Origin: Mallotus nudiflorus
Taxonomy: Eukaryota > Streptophyta > Magnoliopsida > Malpighiales > Euphorbiaceae
Length of the DNA: 64,000 nt
Reading direction: 5' to 3'
Assembly (NCBI GenBank): GCA_947683625.1
Contig: CANTUR010000279.1
Coordinates: forward strand, 2,016,501-2,080,500
In this document: positions 11,273 to 23,829 of the stretch, in pieces
How positions within the stretch are numbered: the stretch's first letter is position 1
How the letters are laid out: the number at the start of each line of letters is the position of its first letter
Translations under genes and position numbers: made by a program
Notes under the pieces: generated by a model
Told to the model about the DNA's origin: nothing
What the model saw: the letters and a program-made list of their open reading frames with translations, nothing else
The model's database searches: none

Positions 11273-13585
11273 GGGATTTGAACATCCAACCTTAACCTGG
11301 TGTCAATTCTCATGCTTAGATGGTAGACCATCCAACCTAGGCGGGATTGGCGAATGTGAATTATATTGTGATGGAGATTTCAAACATACTTGATGCACAA
11401 ATTCCATCCAAAAATATTTTCTCTAAATGGAATGATTGATGTTTTATACTCTTAAATTTAAATCAAGCTCAATTGCTCCAACGGCTTTAATTAAACAATC
11501 TATATTTTTATTTCTTTCATGTAAAATATACCTTTTTGTTATGTTGTCTGATTTTTATATATATTTGCAGTTTTACAACTATTTTGGATGAATATCTTGT
11601 TTTAAATGTGTTTGATTATGTTTGCATATTTTCAACTATTTTACAGAGTTATTGTTGTTGTTGTTTTTTTTTTTAAAAAAAATTGAGCTATTCACAAGCT
11701 CATTAGTGAGCTCTTTCATGAGCTCTTTCTCGAACTTCATATTGTTGGCCTTATCAATGATCAATCTTTATTTTAATCTTAACAAACTTAATTTTGAGCA
11801 TCTAATATGTTTGCTACAAGTGTTTATAAGTTAGGTAATTTTTGGAAGACAAAATAATGAAGAAAACTTCAAAGAAATTGAAGTCTAGGATGTAGTCCCG
11901 AGCTCCATCCCAATCAAGATCAAGAGTGGGATCAAACAAGCTTGACCAAGACCAAAAATAAGCAAGTTTTGGAACTTTGGATAGAACCCATCCCAATTGG
12001 GATGTAGACCGTGACAAGGGATCTTGACTAGGATCAAAGGATCCAGACCGGGACCAAAGACAAACAAAAATCGAAAAAGGGACAGAACTAATTCCGAGTC
12101 CCGATCCTGATCAGGATGGCACCCAAGATACTGATCACAAGCACGGTCCTAACTGGGACCTCCTGTCACTTTCATCCCCAATGACTCTGTCAGTTGCAAC
12201 GACTAGTTTTATCAAATGTCCAGACCTAGATTGAGAATATCCTGACCAAGACCGATAAAATTCCTGCAAAAAGCTAAAGAATAATTCATGAAGAAAGATG
12301 AAGCCATGGACGAATTTAATGCTTCTCAATAGACATTTTTGAGTTGTTAAACTAGAAAAACAACTCCTGAAAGTTCAATTGAAGATTACACATTTTGGTT
12401 GTTGAATCATTTACTCTTATCAATCAATTTAGCTCTTAAACTTTCATCTATTTTCTTTATTATTCTTTAACTCTATTGAGAGTTGGTTGTATGTTAGAAA
12501 TAGGACTTGAGGTTTGTTTCTAAGGAATTTGTTTAAGTGTTTGTCCATTGAAACATTTGGGATTTTAGTTAGAGCTAAGCCTTATGAAAGCTCATTGTTG
12601 TATGGTTTAGACTTAAGACTCAAAACTCTTGTAATCACAATCTTGTTAATAAGATTGGTGTAGTATTAAAAATCTTAACTTGGGAATAAGTTAGGTGAAG
12701 ATGTGAGATTGTTGAGAATTCGAACTCCTTAAATTAGTGTGTTCATCTTCTCCTTCTCTTAATCCGTACTTAATTCTTGCTTAAATAATCTAATTTGCTT
12801 AATTCACCCTCTCTCTCTCTCTAGGGCAATTACACATATCGATCATATTAGCAAGTTCTCAACAAACGAGCTTGAGTTTAGCAGTAAATGAGCCTAAATC
12901 AAGTGAGTTTGAGCTGAGCCTGAGTTAAATGTGAATGAGTTCGAGCTTAAATTTTGAAAATTTTATCAAGTTTAAGCCAAGTTTGAATCTATCCTTTTTC
13001 ATGCAATCGAGTTCAAACATCTCAAACTTTAGTTTAACTTGAGTCATTTACACCTCTAATTATTTCAAAATGAGAATCTATTAAAAACTTTAAAAAAAAA
13101 AATAAGAACGTTATAAATTGAACTTTTGATTTCTTTTTTTCCCCCTTTAATTGTTCGTTCTAACGCAAGGTAAGGCCTCTACTAGACGTGTGCATTTATG
13201 TATTTATATGTACATATATAATTAGATAAAAATATTGAAATATATTTGTACTGACACTTTATAAAATAAAAATAAAATTAAATAAAATTTTTTATTTAAT
13301 TAAAATATTTAATTATATTTATATTTTTAAATACTAAAAAATATATTAGATATGGTTGGTGGGATTATGCAGGTTCATAAATACTTTTTAACATAAATTT
13401 TGGAGCTTTCGACACAGTCAATCCTTTACCTTATTCCATATAAGAATTAAAGATATACATCGTCATTGTGATCTCCATACGTTTTCTGGTCACCACACAG
13501 ATTTTGTCTCAAATGGCATTTCACCTAGAGTTTCCCTGTTCTTAAGGTAATTCCATGCTTTCCAGCTATGATCACGTGTTCGGAC

Positions 13586-13588
<3 letters not shown>
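11273..13588. other. Gene-free stretch with decayed repeat fragments
   Basis: No credible ORF. GAGCT-rich text at 11680-11800 ('gagctcattagtgagctc') and again at 12865-13060 ('cgagcttgagtttagc') looks like two halves of one dispersed repeat. The segment between them, about 11830-12865, contains degenerate 'ccgagtcccgatcctgat'-like copies (11890-12250) and near 12790-12840 a 'gcttaattcaccctctct' motif that resembles a copia LTR junction. An old LTR inserted into a GAGCT-rich repeat would explain this. I found no clean TSD, so it stays a guess. Confidence 0.35.

Positions 13589-13632
<44 letters not shown>
13589..13632. repeat. (TA)n microsatellite
   Basis: About 22 uninterrupted TA units, about 110 bp before the 13742 LTR. 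Confidence 0.95.
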
Positions 13633-13637
<5 letters not shown>

Positions 13638-13741
13638 TTATTTTTGAAGAATTAAATATCTATCAGTTACATTTTTTTTTATTCTTTTTGGAGAATTTTT
13701 TTGCGGGACTCCTTTTATTTTTAGTGGAATTACATATCCAA

Positions 13742-16700
13742 TGTCATGACCCAAAACATGGGCAATGACTGGTACTAGAGAATGAAAATTTTTTCGAATC
13801 CGAAACCTGTAGTAAGCTTAAAAATAAAATAAACATACAATAATAATAACAACAAAACTTAATGCAGCGGAAATAAAATCATAAGTATCAAAATAATATT
13901 TCCGTCAAACGAAATTAAATCGAATTCTCATCTCATATATAACTAAATCCTTTAATACAAGTTTCAGTTCAAATTCTTAAAATACATAACTCACACAAAT
14001 ATAATACATAAAACCACAATTTATTTACAACTACTGCAGTGTCTAGATTATAAAATAAAACTCAGGTGAGCAGTTTATATAAAGAAGCCGGAGCGGAAGA
14101 AATCAGGCGTACAGGCCTGCTACTGAGGTCTGAGGAAGAAGACTCTCCTGAAAAATGATCAACAGAGGAGAGTCAGACCTCACTGAGTGAATTACTATAA
14201 TATATATACATGCATACTAGATGACAATGCACACAGTCAATAGTATATATATAATAAGCATATATACAAGCAAATACACACAGATGCAATAAAATCATTT
14301 ATATATTTTTATTTAAAATCACAGTTCATGAAGGATCAAATAAAACCCTAAAATATCGCAACCTCAAAACAGTATTAGACAATACTCTAGCCATATAGGC
14401 TCACTTATTCCAATATAATCACTTGATCCATTTGGACAGTAGACTGGCCCCGAGACACTAAGTCAATCGAGCTCCAGCAGTCTGACTGTCAATGTGATTG
14501 GCCCCGAGACACTTGGTCAACCGAGCTCCAGCAATCATACTCCCAAATCATATCACACATCAAATAATCATATCCAATCAATATCCAAAAATGGTTAGTA
14601 ATATAGCCTAAATGCTATCAGTGTACCGGTATGTACTCGGTTTCATTATAATTATAAAACATACATTCATAAAATAAATGCTGCATGAATTGAATAAAAT
14701 AGCAACATAAACCATATATATACTAAAAATATATCAAAAGTAAACCAGGTATATTTCGAGTATATATACGTCAAATAAATCCAATTAAATTACAAAATAA
14801 ACTAGAAATATATTCAAAAACATTTTAAACCTAATTCATTAACAAAACATGCATATAGTTTAAAATAAACAAAAAATAAACGAAAAGTAAACTAAATAAA
14901 CTCAAGTACTAATTAAACTATTATGCATATTTAATCAAGATAAAACATATATTTCTAAAATTATGCACCCTAGAGCATATATATATAAAATAGTAACTCA
15001 CACTTAGTGCGCTCCTCGAGATGGGTCTGACGGGCCTGGTCCATTAGGCCTCGGTCTCGGTACAACAAACAATAATAACAGACATCAGAATAAACCTAAC
15101 AGAAAATCCTAGAAACTCGATCTAGAATATTGGACACAGAATCGAAATTAGGGTTTGATCGGACATCACGTTTTACGAGAATTCTATCAAAAATTCGACA
15201 GAACCTCCCCTGTAAAATGGACATCTCTCTACTCAAAGAGTAGAGCTGACCCTGCAAAGAAATACACTTCAAAAAATAGGCACAAATTTACAATCACAAC
15301 CCTTCGGTCGGACTCCAAACTACAGTTCACCGACCAGGGTCCACAATTCACAAAACAATACAGAAATACCGAAAATACCTTTATATCATAGAAATACATT
15401 TTATAAGTATAAATTACGTAATTAACCCTATAACACATTAAAAACCAATAAAAAAGTCATTTTTTTAGAAAAATCGTATATTATATATATAATTTGAAAA
15501 TAATTCACGAAAAATAGTTTTAATTAATTAAAAATACTAAATAATTTGTAGAAATCATTTTTATACCTTAAATAACTATTAAAACCAATTTAATTACATT
15601 TTTAGTCAATTTAGGGTAAAATTACCAAAATACCCCTATATATATAAATATATTAAAATTACTCCATACACCAAAAATAATATAATTGCACAAAATTAAT
15701 TTTCTCAACATAATTCTCAATAATATAAATAAATATACCCAATTAACCAATTAATTTCAATTAAAAACACAATTAACCCTATTTTCTCAAAATTACATAA
15801 ACTAATTAAATTCAAAATAAATACATATAAATTCATAAAAATTCCAAATAAATTTCTATAATTCATTTCAACACCTATATTTATCATAAAACACAATTTC
15901 ATAATTTAATTAATTAATTTTCGAAAATTAGAAAATAATAATAATAAAATATTCAAAAATACCCAAAAATCAAAATAATCTCCAAAAATTCTACAAAAAT
16001 CCACACATGAAGATTAAGCTACTAGGATCAGCATTTGTTAAGGTACTTTTCATGAATCAATCAATTCTAAGTTCAAAAAATCAAGAACCCTAAAATGGCT
16101 CAATTACCAAAATCAAAACCTAAGCAAATCAAGACCATTTTAAGTGAAAAAAAGCTTGGAATCACACTCACCGGAGCTCAAGGAGAAGAAAGAGACAGGC
16201 AGTGTCAAAAATGGTGGCCGGAAACGTTGTGATCGACGGTGAGAAAGAATTCGGCTTCCCGAGCTTATTCCGGTCAAACCTCGACGGAATAGGGCGCTGC
16301 TGGCGGCGAGGAAGGCTGGGGAAGGAGGTGGCACGCTGGGAGGCACACCGACGGTGAGGAAACGGGATGACAGAAGGTGGTTGGTGATCGGGCGTGCGTC
16401 GGGGAAGGAGAAGAAGAAGTTGGGGCAAAATGGTAATTTGGCTAAAAATTTTGATTTTGACAATATAATATGTATATATATATATATACTTTACACTATA
16501 TATTAAAATAATATAAAATCACACACATTAAATATACACCACACACATATAATTTAATATTTTAAAATTTAATACACTTAAAAATATTTAAATAATATTA
16601 AAACTAATAATAAATAATAAAATATTAGGGTAATTAATTAAAACCTAGTTAAATAAATAAATACACATATATACATTATTTAGTACTTTAAAAATATATA

Positions 16701-16942
16701 TGAGTTCATGCAAGTTCGGAAATCTATTTAAAATAATTAATAGTAAATTATTTATGTGAAAATTTTCCCGAAAATAGAATTCTCGGGAAAATTTTACGTA
16801 AAGCACTTAAAATAATATACAATAATTAAAATAAATTTTAAATACATATCAACTCATAAAAATATCATAATTATATACAAAATTTATTAACACTGTATAT
16901 CCCAATAAAATATTAAAATATTTAAAAATACGGGATATTACA
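13742..16942 (-). mobile_element. Solo LTR, second gypsy LTR subfamily, TSD TCCAA
   Basis: On the minus strand it starts TGTAATATCCCG (16942) and ends in TCATGACA (13742), 3201 bp. TCCAA flanks both sides (13737-13741, 16943-16947). It is the closest relative in the window of the plus-strand LTR at 44165-47401. Minus-strand order: TATA-rich tract about 16470-16490, GC-rich island about 16172-16440, donor-like GTGAGT (complement of 16166-16171), AT-rich tail, conserved module 15156-15255, 'gagctcggttgac' tandem copies about 14440-14545. No internal domain adjoins it, hence solo. Small ORFs in the GC island are not conserved in frame with the sister copy. Confidence 0.9.
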
Positions 16943-17030
16943 TCCAACATATTCTTAATTTATTTGCTGTCATTATATATGTATAAGCCAAATTGAATTT
17001 TAGTCTTTGTAATAATTATTGAAACTTATG

Positions 17031-17360
17031 GGGTGTTTGGATTACCTATCTAGGTAGTTGATAGAGATTTTTTCTTTCAATCAACTATAGTTTAGGTGTT
17101 TGGTGAGATTTTTAAATCAACAGGTAGCTGTTTTGAGTACTGATAGCTATTTTTATTTCAAAACAGCTACATATTTGATCAACTCCATTTTGAATCTAAA
17201 ATAACATAATTTATATTTAAAAATAATTAATATCTTTAATAGTCATTTGATATACTAACAACAAAAACAAACATAATTTCACCAAACGGTTTATATATAT
17301 CATTTACCGGTTAATCACAACAACTATCAGTTAATATGAATAGTTAAACCAAACAAACTC
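17031..17360. mobile_element. Candidate MITE with imperfect terminal inverted repeats
   Basis: The left end GGGTGTTTGGATTA and the reverse complement of the right end, GAGTTTGTTTGGTTTA, match imperfectly, as in many small plant hAT or Harbinger-type MITEs with GGTGTTTGG ends. Flanks AACTTATG and AATTTATT agree at 6 of 8 positions, which would suit an 8-bp duplication. No coding capacity. Positions 17361-17779 hold nothing recognisable. Confidence 0.4.
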
Positions 17361-17779
17361 AATTTATTTTTAACAGTCCAATTTAATCCAATTGTGCTTT
17401 CTTTAATAGCAAAATTTCATTTAATTCTAATAATTTTATTTATTTAGAATTTCTAGCATTGCATTACTAACAAAAATTTGTTTGAAATTTGAAATTCCAA
17501 AAGGGATGCGAATCTTCTTTGCAAAATTAAATAAATATCGTTGAAAGCTAAGCATCAATGCATGCACACAAGACATGCACTTTGAAAAAGTAAAATTTGA
17601 AAACAGATATCCTTTTTCAGGACAAATCTTAATAGTTTTGACAATAAATAAAAATTTATATTTATTTTTTTGTTATATATTAAAAAGAAGGGAAAGCACA
17701 AAAAGGGAGAATAGGCAAATTTTATTTAAAATTTTTCTCATTATTTAATTAGAATTTAATTATTTAATAATTATGATGG

Positions 17780-17972
17780 TGTGAATTGACAAGTGAATAA
17801 TGATAGAAAGTATATTTCTTATATTGGAATTGATTGAGCTTATGTACATATATACAGCTTAATAAACACACAATTATACATCTAGTAAGACACTGCAAAA
17901 CTGTATAAAGAGTGACAAATTAACAAGGTAAGAACATGTAACAATTGCTGATGATAAGGTATATCCGTAACA
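17780..17972 (-). mobile_element. 3' LTR of a truncated Ty1/copia element
   Basis: On the minus strand it starts TGTTACGGATAT at 17972, directly after a polypurine tract (complement of 17973-17983, TTGAGGGGGGC), and ends AATTCACA at 17780; 193 bp. The copia RNase H domain lies immediately upstream, which fixes its identity. The 5' half of the element is missing, so no TSD can be tested. Confidence 0.75.
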
Positions 17973-18490
17973 GCCCCCCTCAAGTTGAGCCATCCAAAGG
18001 AGCAAGGCGAAGCTTGCTTCGGTGATTTTCAAGCAGTGGTTTGCCAAGAGATTTGGTGAGAATGTCAACAACTTGGTCCTTGTTGGATATGAAATGTATT
18101 TGGACAATTTCGTTAGCCACTTTTTCATGTATAAAATGCTGATCAAGTTCTATATGATGAAAAACCGGATTTTGAGTTAAGTAAATAGCACTAACATTAT
18201 CATTCCATAAAACAACAAGATGAGCTGAAAGGAAACCCAATTCCTGCAATAATGACTGTAACCAGAGAATCTCAGAAGTTGCATTAGCAATAGCATGATA
18301 CTCACTTTCAGTTGAGGAGCGAGCCACTATATTTTGTTTCATGACAGACCATGATATTAAATTGGAACCTAAATAAATTGCATAACCATTTGTCGACCTT
18401 CTATCATCAGGGCAACCAGCCCAATCACTGTCAATAAAGCATTATAATTTGGTACCCAATGAATGAGAGAAAGAGAGTGATGCAGGCTTA
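17973..18490 (-). pseudogene. Ty1/copia pol fragment (RNase H end)
   Basis: The minus-strand open stretch at 17980-18342 encodes the C-terminal RNase H-like region of copia polyprotein, with the family signatures ARSSTESEYHA, ALWND-like, and DILTKSLGK near the end. In-frame text continues upstream to about 18445 (GCPDDRRSTNGY, another copia hallmark). Only the last 150 or so residues of a normal 1300-1400-residue polyprotein remain, with no integrase or reverse transcriptase core. The spacing to the polypurine tract and LTR is that of an intact 3' end, so truncation is on the 5' side. Non-functional remnant. Confidence 0.85.
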
Positions 18491-18499
18491 GAAGAGCAA

Positions 18500-20387
18500 A
18501 CCCTTCAATTTATGGAAAAATTTGACAATTTACGGTAGTGACATTTTTATAATTTTTTGTAAGTTCGAAGTATCAGATTTAAGTGATTCAAAAGCCTATT
18601 TCATATGGAAATGGGCCAACAGTTCAAAATCACTAACTGTGCTTGTGAAGTCTTTCACTTTTCAGGTAGATTCCTTCATTTAGGCCCTCAAATGGGCAAT
18701 TTTGTGTTTTTGCTACTTTAGTATTTTATTTTCCTATTTCGTTTGGAATTGTTTTAGGGTTTACTATTTAAACTCTTTATTGTTATTGTTAGACAACAAT
18801 TTTTTATGATTATTGAATTCTTATCTGATTTCTAAAATTTTATGAAAATTTTGATGCTTATAACCTATTTTGGCTATAAAAGATTAATAATTGATAGTCG
18901 TACACTATTCAACAATTGTCGATTGTTACTATACTACCCTTTTGCTACGTGAGAGAGGCTATAATTGATCATGTGCTTAAGGTACCGTAAAAGTCTTTTG
19001 ATTGCTTGTTAATGAAGATGATTGGGCTAAAGACTTATGTGAAAATCAAAAAAATAATTTTGAACCAAAATATCGAACTGTAAAATCAACAAATCTCCAA
19101 CCAAATTCATGTCATAAACTTAACAAATGGAATATAATTCTATTTATCTAAAACAGGGTATTATTTAACATAAACTGTCTTTATTGTATTAAAAAGTGTA
19201 TTTTAGCCGCAATAAAACATATTACAAAATATTAGTATTAGTTAGAAAAAATTAAAAAAATTCCTCTTTTTTCGATTCTATTATGAATTTGCCAAATGGT
19301 CAAATTGGACCCTCAACCATACACCGAAATTAACATTGAACTTCAAAATTTTTTTTATCCTAATAAGAATTTATTTTTTTAAAATTGAATTATATTGGAC
19401 CTTATCTTAAAAAACTCTTATAATTAAGTCCTATATGTCAAATAAAATTTCAATTTTAATGGTTAACTAATGAAAATTATTTAGATTAAAAAATAAAATT
19501 GATAATTTTTTTCTCAAAAATATATATCACCTAATTATAAATTTTTAAAGGCCCTTGCCCTCCATCTCCACCACATATCTCCATAAAAAAATCTCTTTCG
19601 TCAAGCTTCCAAAATATTTAAGGTAAAGTCATAATTCGGGTCACCACAAAATTCTAGTCACTTAAAAAATATTTTTTTATTTAAGCAAAATAGTTAAACT
19701 TAGAAGAATTAAAAAAAATTAGAAATTTTTTAGTAAAAATCTATCTTTCAAAAGAATATTTTTTTAACCTTTTAACAGAAATATTTCTAGATGTATTATG
19801 TTCTATGTTTTCTTGATATTTTTTGTGAAGTTTCTATGTTTTCTTGATATTTTTCGTGAAAAATAACTTTTCATGATATTTTAAAAATATTTTTACATAA
19901 AAATAATTTTAATGTCCATATAACACAAATGCAAAACACACTTTATTTGAATTTTCTTAAAAAAAAATATTTTCATGAAAAAATATTTTCTAAGTTTGAA
20001 GATTTTTGTGTAACAAAAAAATTATTATTTTTGAATTTTTTAAAATTTATTATTTTGAAAAATGAATGATCTATTCATAAAATAATTTTAATTAATTTTT
20101 AATTCAATAGGTAATATAGTAGAATTACTATTAATTCCAAATTTATAAATTGATTTTTAAAAAATAAAAAACTTATGCTAGAATTCAAAAATAACAAAAT
20201 TTGTAATTTTTTTTATACTTAATCCAAAATAACAAAGTTAGTTAATGCTTCCTAATATTGATCGCATCTAATTCTAAGAAATGCAATCTCATAAATCCCT
20301 AACAATTGAAACCCAGGAATTGCATAAATTTGCTAGGTTATTATGAATTTCAATATTTGAAATAAAAACATTAAATGGAAGGGAAAA
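18500..20387. other. AT-rich stretch without recognised genes
   Basis: I see no gene. A 31-bp direct duplication ('tctatgttttcttgatattt') lies at about 19802-19862. The rest is low-GC DNA that may contain old repeats. Confidence 0.5.
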
Positions 20388-20392
20388 AAAAT

Positions 20393-20767
20393 TGATAACT
20401 GGTTTCTGGAACTCTTGAGCTTGGTGTTCTATAATCCACGAACAGAAGGCAAGGTAATAGGTAGGAAGAGTCCCCACAAACACTCTGATGCCTAAGTTAG
20501 AGAATAGAAGTAGGGGAATATGGAATAACTAGAATATGAGAGAATGAGATGCCTCTTTGTGAGGGATATGGGGTCCTATTTATAGTAATACTTTACCCTA
20601 AGAGGAGTCAGATTCCTTGTGAGATAGGAGTCCTAATCCTGGTAAGAGTGTTCCCTCTTTGCTTAGGATTCCTCTTTGGGGTAGAGTCATTTTCTTAGAC
20701 AGATTCTGCTGCCTTCATAATCTGAGTGTCCCTATTTAGGAAATAAAGACCTATATAGGTGGTATTA
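20393..20767 (-). repeat. 3' LTR of the Tat-type element
   Basis: Aligns along its length with 28830-29225; both contain 'gaactcttgagcttggtg' and 'ccacgaacagaaggcaag'. The outer end is TGATAAC on the plus strand. The inner end has decayed from TATCA to TATTA. On the minus strand a purine-rich TGGGGACTC immediately precedes it and probably is the polypurine tract. Confidence 0.9.
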
Positions 20768-21049
20768 AGAGTCCCCATTAGGTATACTCAGATATTTATG
20801 TCCGTTATGCCCGAGTAAAGTAGGGCATTGATGCTTTCATATAGGAGTACTATAGAGTGATATGGAAGGGTGAGTTGAGGTGGCCAACCTCAGTCATAGT
20901 AAGGGAGAAGAGCTCGATGCCGAGTCTTGGAACCATCTTGTTAAACAGAATTAGTGGAGCTTTAACATCCGTCAAGTTTGTCAGATCGAAAGCAATAGAT
21001 TAACCTGTTCATGCAGAATTAACATGATAGAACCAGTCGTCACTGGATT

Positions 21050-21370
21050 TTTGATGCTCAGTGCAAGGACACGAGGCTTACGAGCTCGAAACCTCAGTCT
21101 TATAGAAGCGACTTGAGGGTGCCAGCTTCAGTCACTAGACTTAGATGCTTAAGGCTTAGATTCTTAGTACAGGGACACGAGGCTTACATGCTCGGAACCT
21201 CAGTACTATAGAAGTGACCTAAGGGTGCCAGCTTCAGTCACTGGACTTAGAAGCTCGGTGTAAGGACGTGAGGCTTACATGCTCAGAACTTCAGTAATAC
21301 AGAAATGGCTTGAGGGTGCCAGTTTCAGTCACTGGACTGAGATGCTCGAGGCTTAGATGCTCAGATACCT
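21050..21370. repeat. Tandem repeat next to the 3' LTR of the Tat element
   Basis: About three copies at 90-110 bp spacing share 'ggacacgaggcttacatg', 'ctcggaacctcagt' and 'ggtgccagcttcagtcact'. Copy landmarks 'gaggcttac' fall near 21072, 21180 and 21270. Untranslated-region tandem repeats are common in Tat/Ogre-lineage elements. Confidence 0.8.
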
Positions 21371-21850
21371 GGGTTGGGCTAAAAGCATAGCTTGGATGCT
21401 TTCTGAGTAGCTGATGAAGGAGTCCACTCGAGATGTGGGCAGGTCGATGCATGGCGGTGTCGCTTCAACTCCTAGGGATTCAAAATTTGTTATACGTCGT
21501 TTAATGTGTCAGTAAATGGAGCGTTTCTGCTATTGTTGTAGTGACCTTTTGTTCGATGGGCTTATTTTCCCCAAAAGGCCCTTAATGACCTAGGGAGTAG
21601 CGAAGTAATAATGAGGGCAGTTAATGGCGTGTTTCCAAGTCCTTCTGCTTCTTTATAAGTACTATTGTGCTTATTAACTGGTGCATTTTGCTCTTTTATT
21701 TTCACCTCTGTCACAGTTGTGTTGCCACTACTATGTTTCTTTCTCTTTGCCGTGATTCTTTCCTCTTGTAACCAGGTGATTTTTTATCTTTTCTTCTTAT
21801 TTTTCCTATTTCTATTGTCTGTTGTGCATTTTCCTTCTTAGAAATCACTA

Positions 21851-23698
21851 TGGCACCGAGGGAATAGGTTAGTTCTAACCTTTTTATTTTGAACATAAAT
21901 GATGATTTACTGGGGTGGTACTAAAGGCGATTCTGTATTCCCGTCGATTATACCCTTCACACCGTAGATAGCAAGTTTAGGGCTCACACCCCCATGTTAG
22001 GGCTTTATAAATTAGTGGTGTATTTTGACCAGCTAGAGGGGGTTAAAATTTTCCTTTAGATCCCTTTATGAAGAGATTTTTGAATAAGCATAACATAGCG
22101 CCCAGTCAGCTTCATCTGAATAGCTATAGGATTCTGACCAGGTTCATCCAACTGATGCATGAAGAGGGGAAGGAACCCGATTTAGATGTTTTTTGATAAT
22201 TATATAGTCTATCTAGGAATAAGGGAGAGTTGATGTTTTCCCTATCGACTGTGCCTAACCACACCCTCTTTGTAAAGCTTCTGGATCTCCATAAAAAGTG
22301 GAGATACCATTTTTTTATCATCTAGCATCTGTCGAATTTTGTGGATATTCGATGGATGTGGTCTGATGAATGCCATAGAGTAAAGTGTCCTGTGAGACTC
22401 CCCAACCATGATGTAGAGATGGTTTTATGGCTACATTTTGATGGGCTTGCTGAAGCTCGATCGACAAAGGATGTGTCCAGGAGATACCTATGGAGAGTTT
22501 GTCTGACTCGTGTTCATTCCCCTAGTATATTTGTGATACTTAAAGTTATATTTCTGACTTGATCTATTTTTTCAACTATAGATGGCTGACTTTTTTGATT
22601 TTGTGGGTGAGATTTCCTTAGTTGACGAGTTGACTACTCAAGAGGAAGTGTAGATATCTCCCTCTTTGGAACCCAAAGCCCCCACAGCACCTGAAGACGT
22701 AATTGCTGATCCTAAAGGCAAAATGATAGTCAAGTCATCCCGCTTTGAAAGGGTGGGCTGGAGGAAGAGGTGGTTGATTGATAAGCATTCGGACACGGAG
22801 GGGCTCGACGAGGAGATATATGTCCAACACCTAAGGCTATCTGAGTGTCTGGATATGAGGGGCTGGATATTGAACAAGATGAAGCCTCTAAGTGTCTCTA
22901 ATAGCCAAGTGAGGGATTAATATGCCAAATCATTGAGGCTGCCTATGGATATGCAGTGCTGGTCCGATGAAGGCCTGGAGGGGTTACTCGACTCAATGAT
23001 TGGCTAGTCATTAAAAGTAAGTTCTTTCTATTATAGATGTTATTATTATTATATGGGCTTATTATTGACTTTAACCTTTCTTATTGATAGATGACTCAGG
23101 CTCTACTGCTGGCAAAGGACTAGTACTTTTATCTGAAGAGCTAGTATAGCTTGAAGGAGATAGAGGTGGGAACTATAGCCATCGATTTTAAAAAGAAGCT
23201 GGATGGCGCGAAGGCAGCACTGGAACTCTGCCAAACAAAGTATGTAGAGGCAAAGTCTAAGGCTGAGGTGGGTCAAAAGAAAATTACTAATCTAAAACAT
23301 AGCCAAGGCCAGTTGATAAGAAGGATCAAAGAATAAGATCTTCAAATTATCGAGCTGGAGAAAAAGCTGTCTGAGGTTGAGAAATCTCGAGAGAGTGACA
23401 AGAGGTCATACCAGAGCATGGTGAGGGGATTTCCAAAGGCCTATAGGGCTGAGTGTATGAGGGTCCTGCTCTCTCAGGACTCAAAACTGGACTTGGGGGT
23501 GTTAGATCAGATAACATCGGCGGACCTTGCCAAAATCACTGCTAAAGAGGACGCACATTGAAAAGCTAGTGCTTCCTGTATGAGGGATAATGTGGAGTCT
23601 ACTACTACTACAGAGCCTGCGGTGCATTTAGATGCTACTGATGCGGTGTTCCCTTCTATTTTTGAGCCTGAGGGTCCGGAGGGAGGTGTAGTAGAATA
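21851..23698 (+). pseudogene. Antisense ORF of the Tat-type element (decayed)
   Basis: Opposite in orientation to gag-pol, between integrase and the 3' LTR. Once shifts and stops are allowed for, the region reads as one protein-like sequence: a start at about 21851 (MAPRE), a globular part with 'APSQLHLNSYRIL'-like text near 22100-22150, then open stretches at 22341-22562, 22666-22920 and 23151-23336, the last rich in K, E, A and L and probably coiled coil. Antisense ORFs of unknown role in this position are known from Grande and Retand relatives. No function can be assigned from the sequence, and the decay means no intact product is made here. Confidence 0.6.
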
Positions 23699-23829
23699 GG
23701 TGTACCCTTTTTTTTGTAATGGATCTCATGTAAAGACATTGTTATTAATAAAGGGATACTTTTATTGAATTTTGTGTTGAATACAACTTATTGATAATAT
23801 TTTCTGAGAGAATCTGAGTTCTAAAATTG

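Noticed and set aside
16140..16463. 107-codon minus-strand ORF in the GC island of an LTR (and the 109-codon plus-strand frame at 44602-44931 in the sister LTR)
   Set aside because: The two LTRs are related in DNA, but the frames and peptides do not match well, so these are GC-island frames and not a conserved protein.
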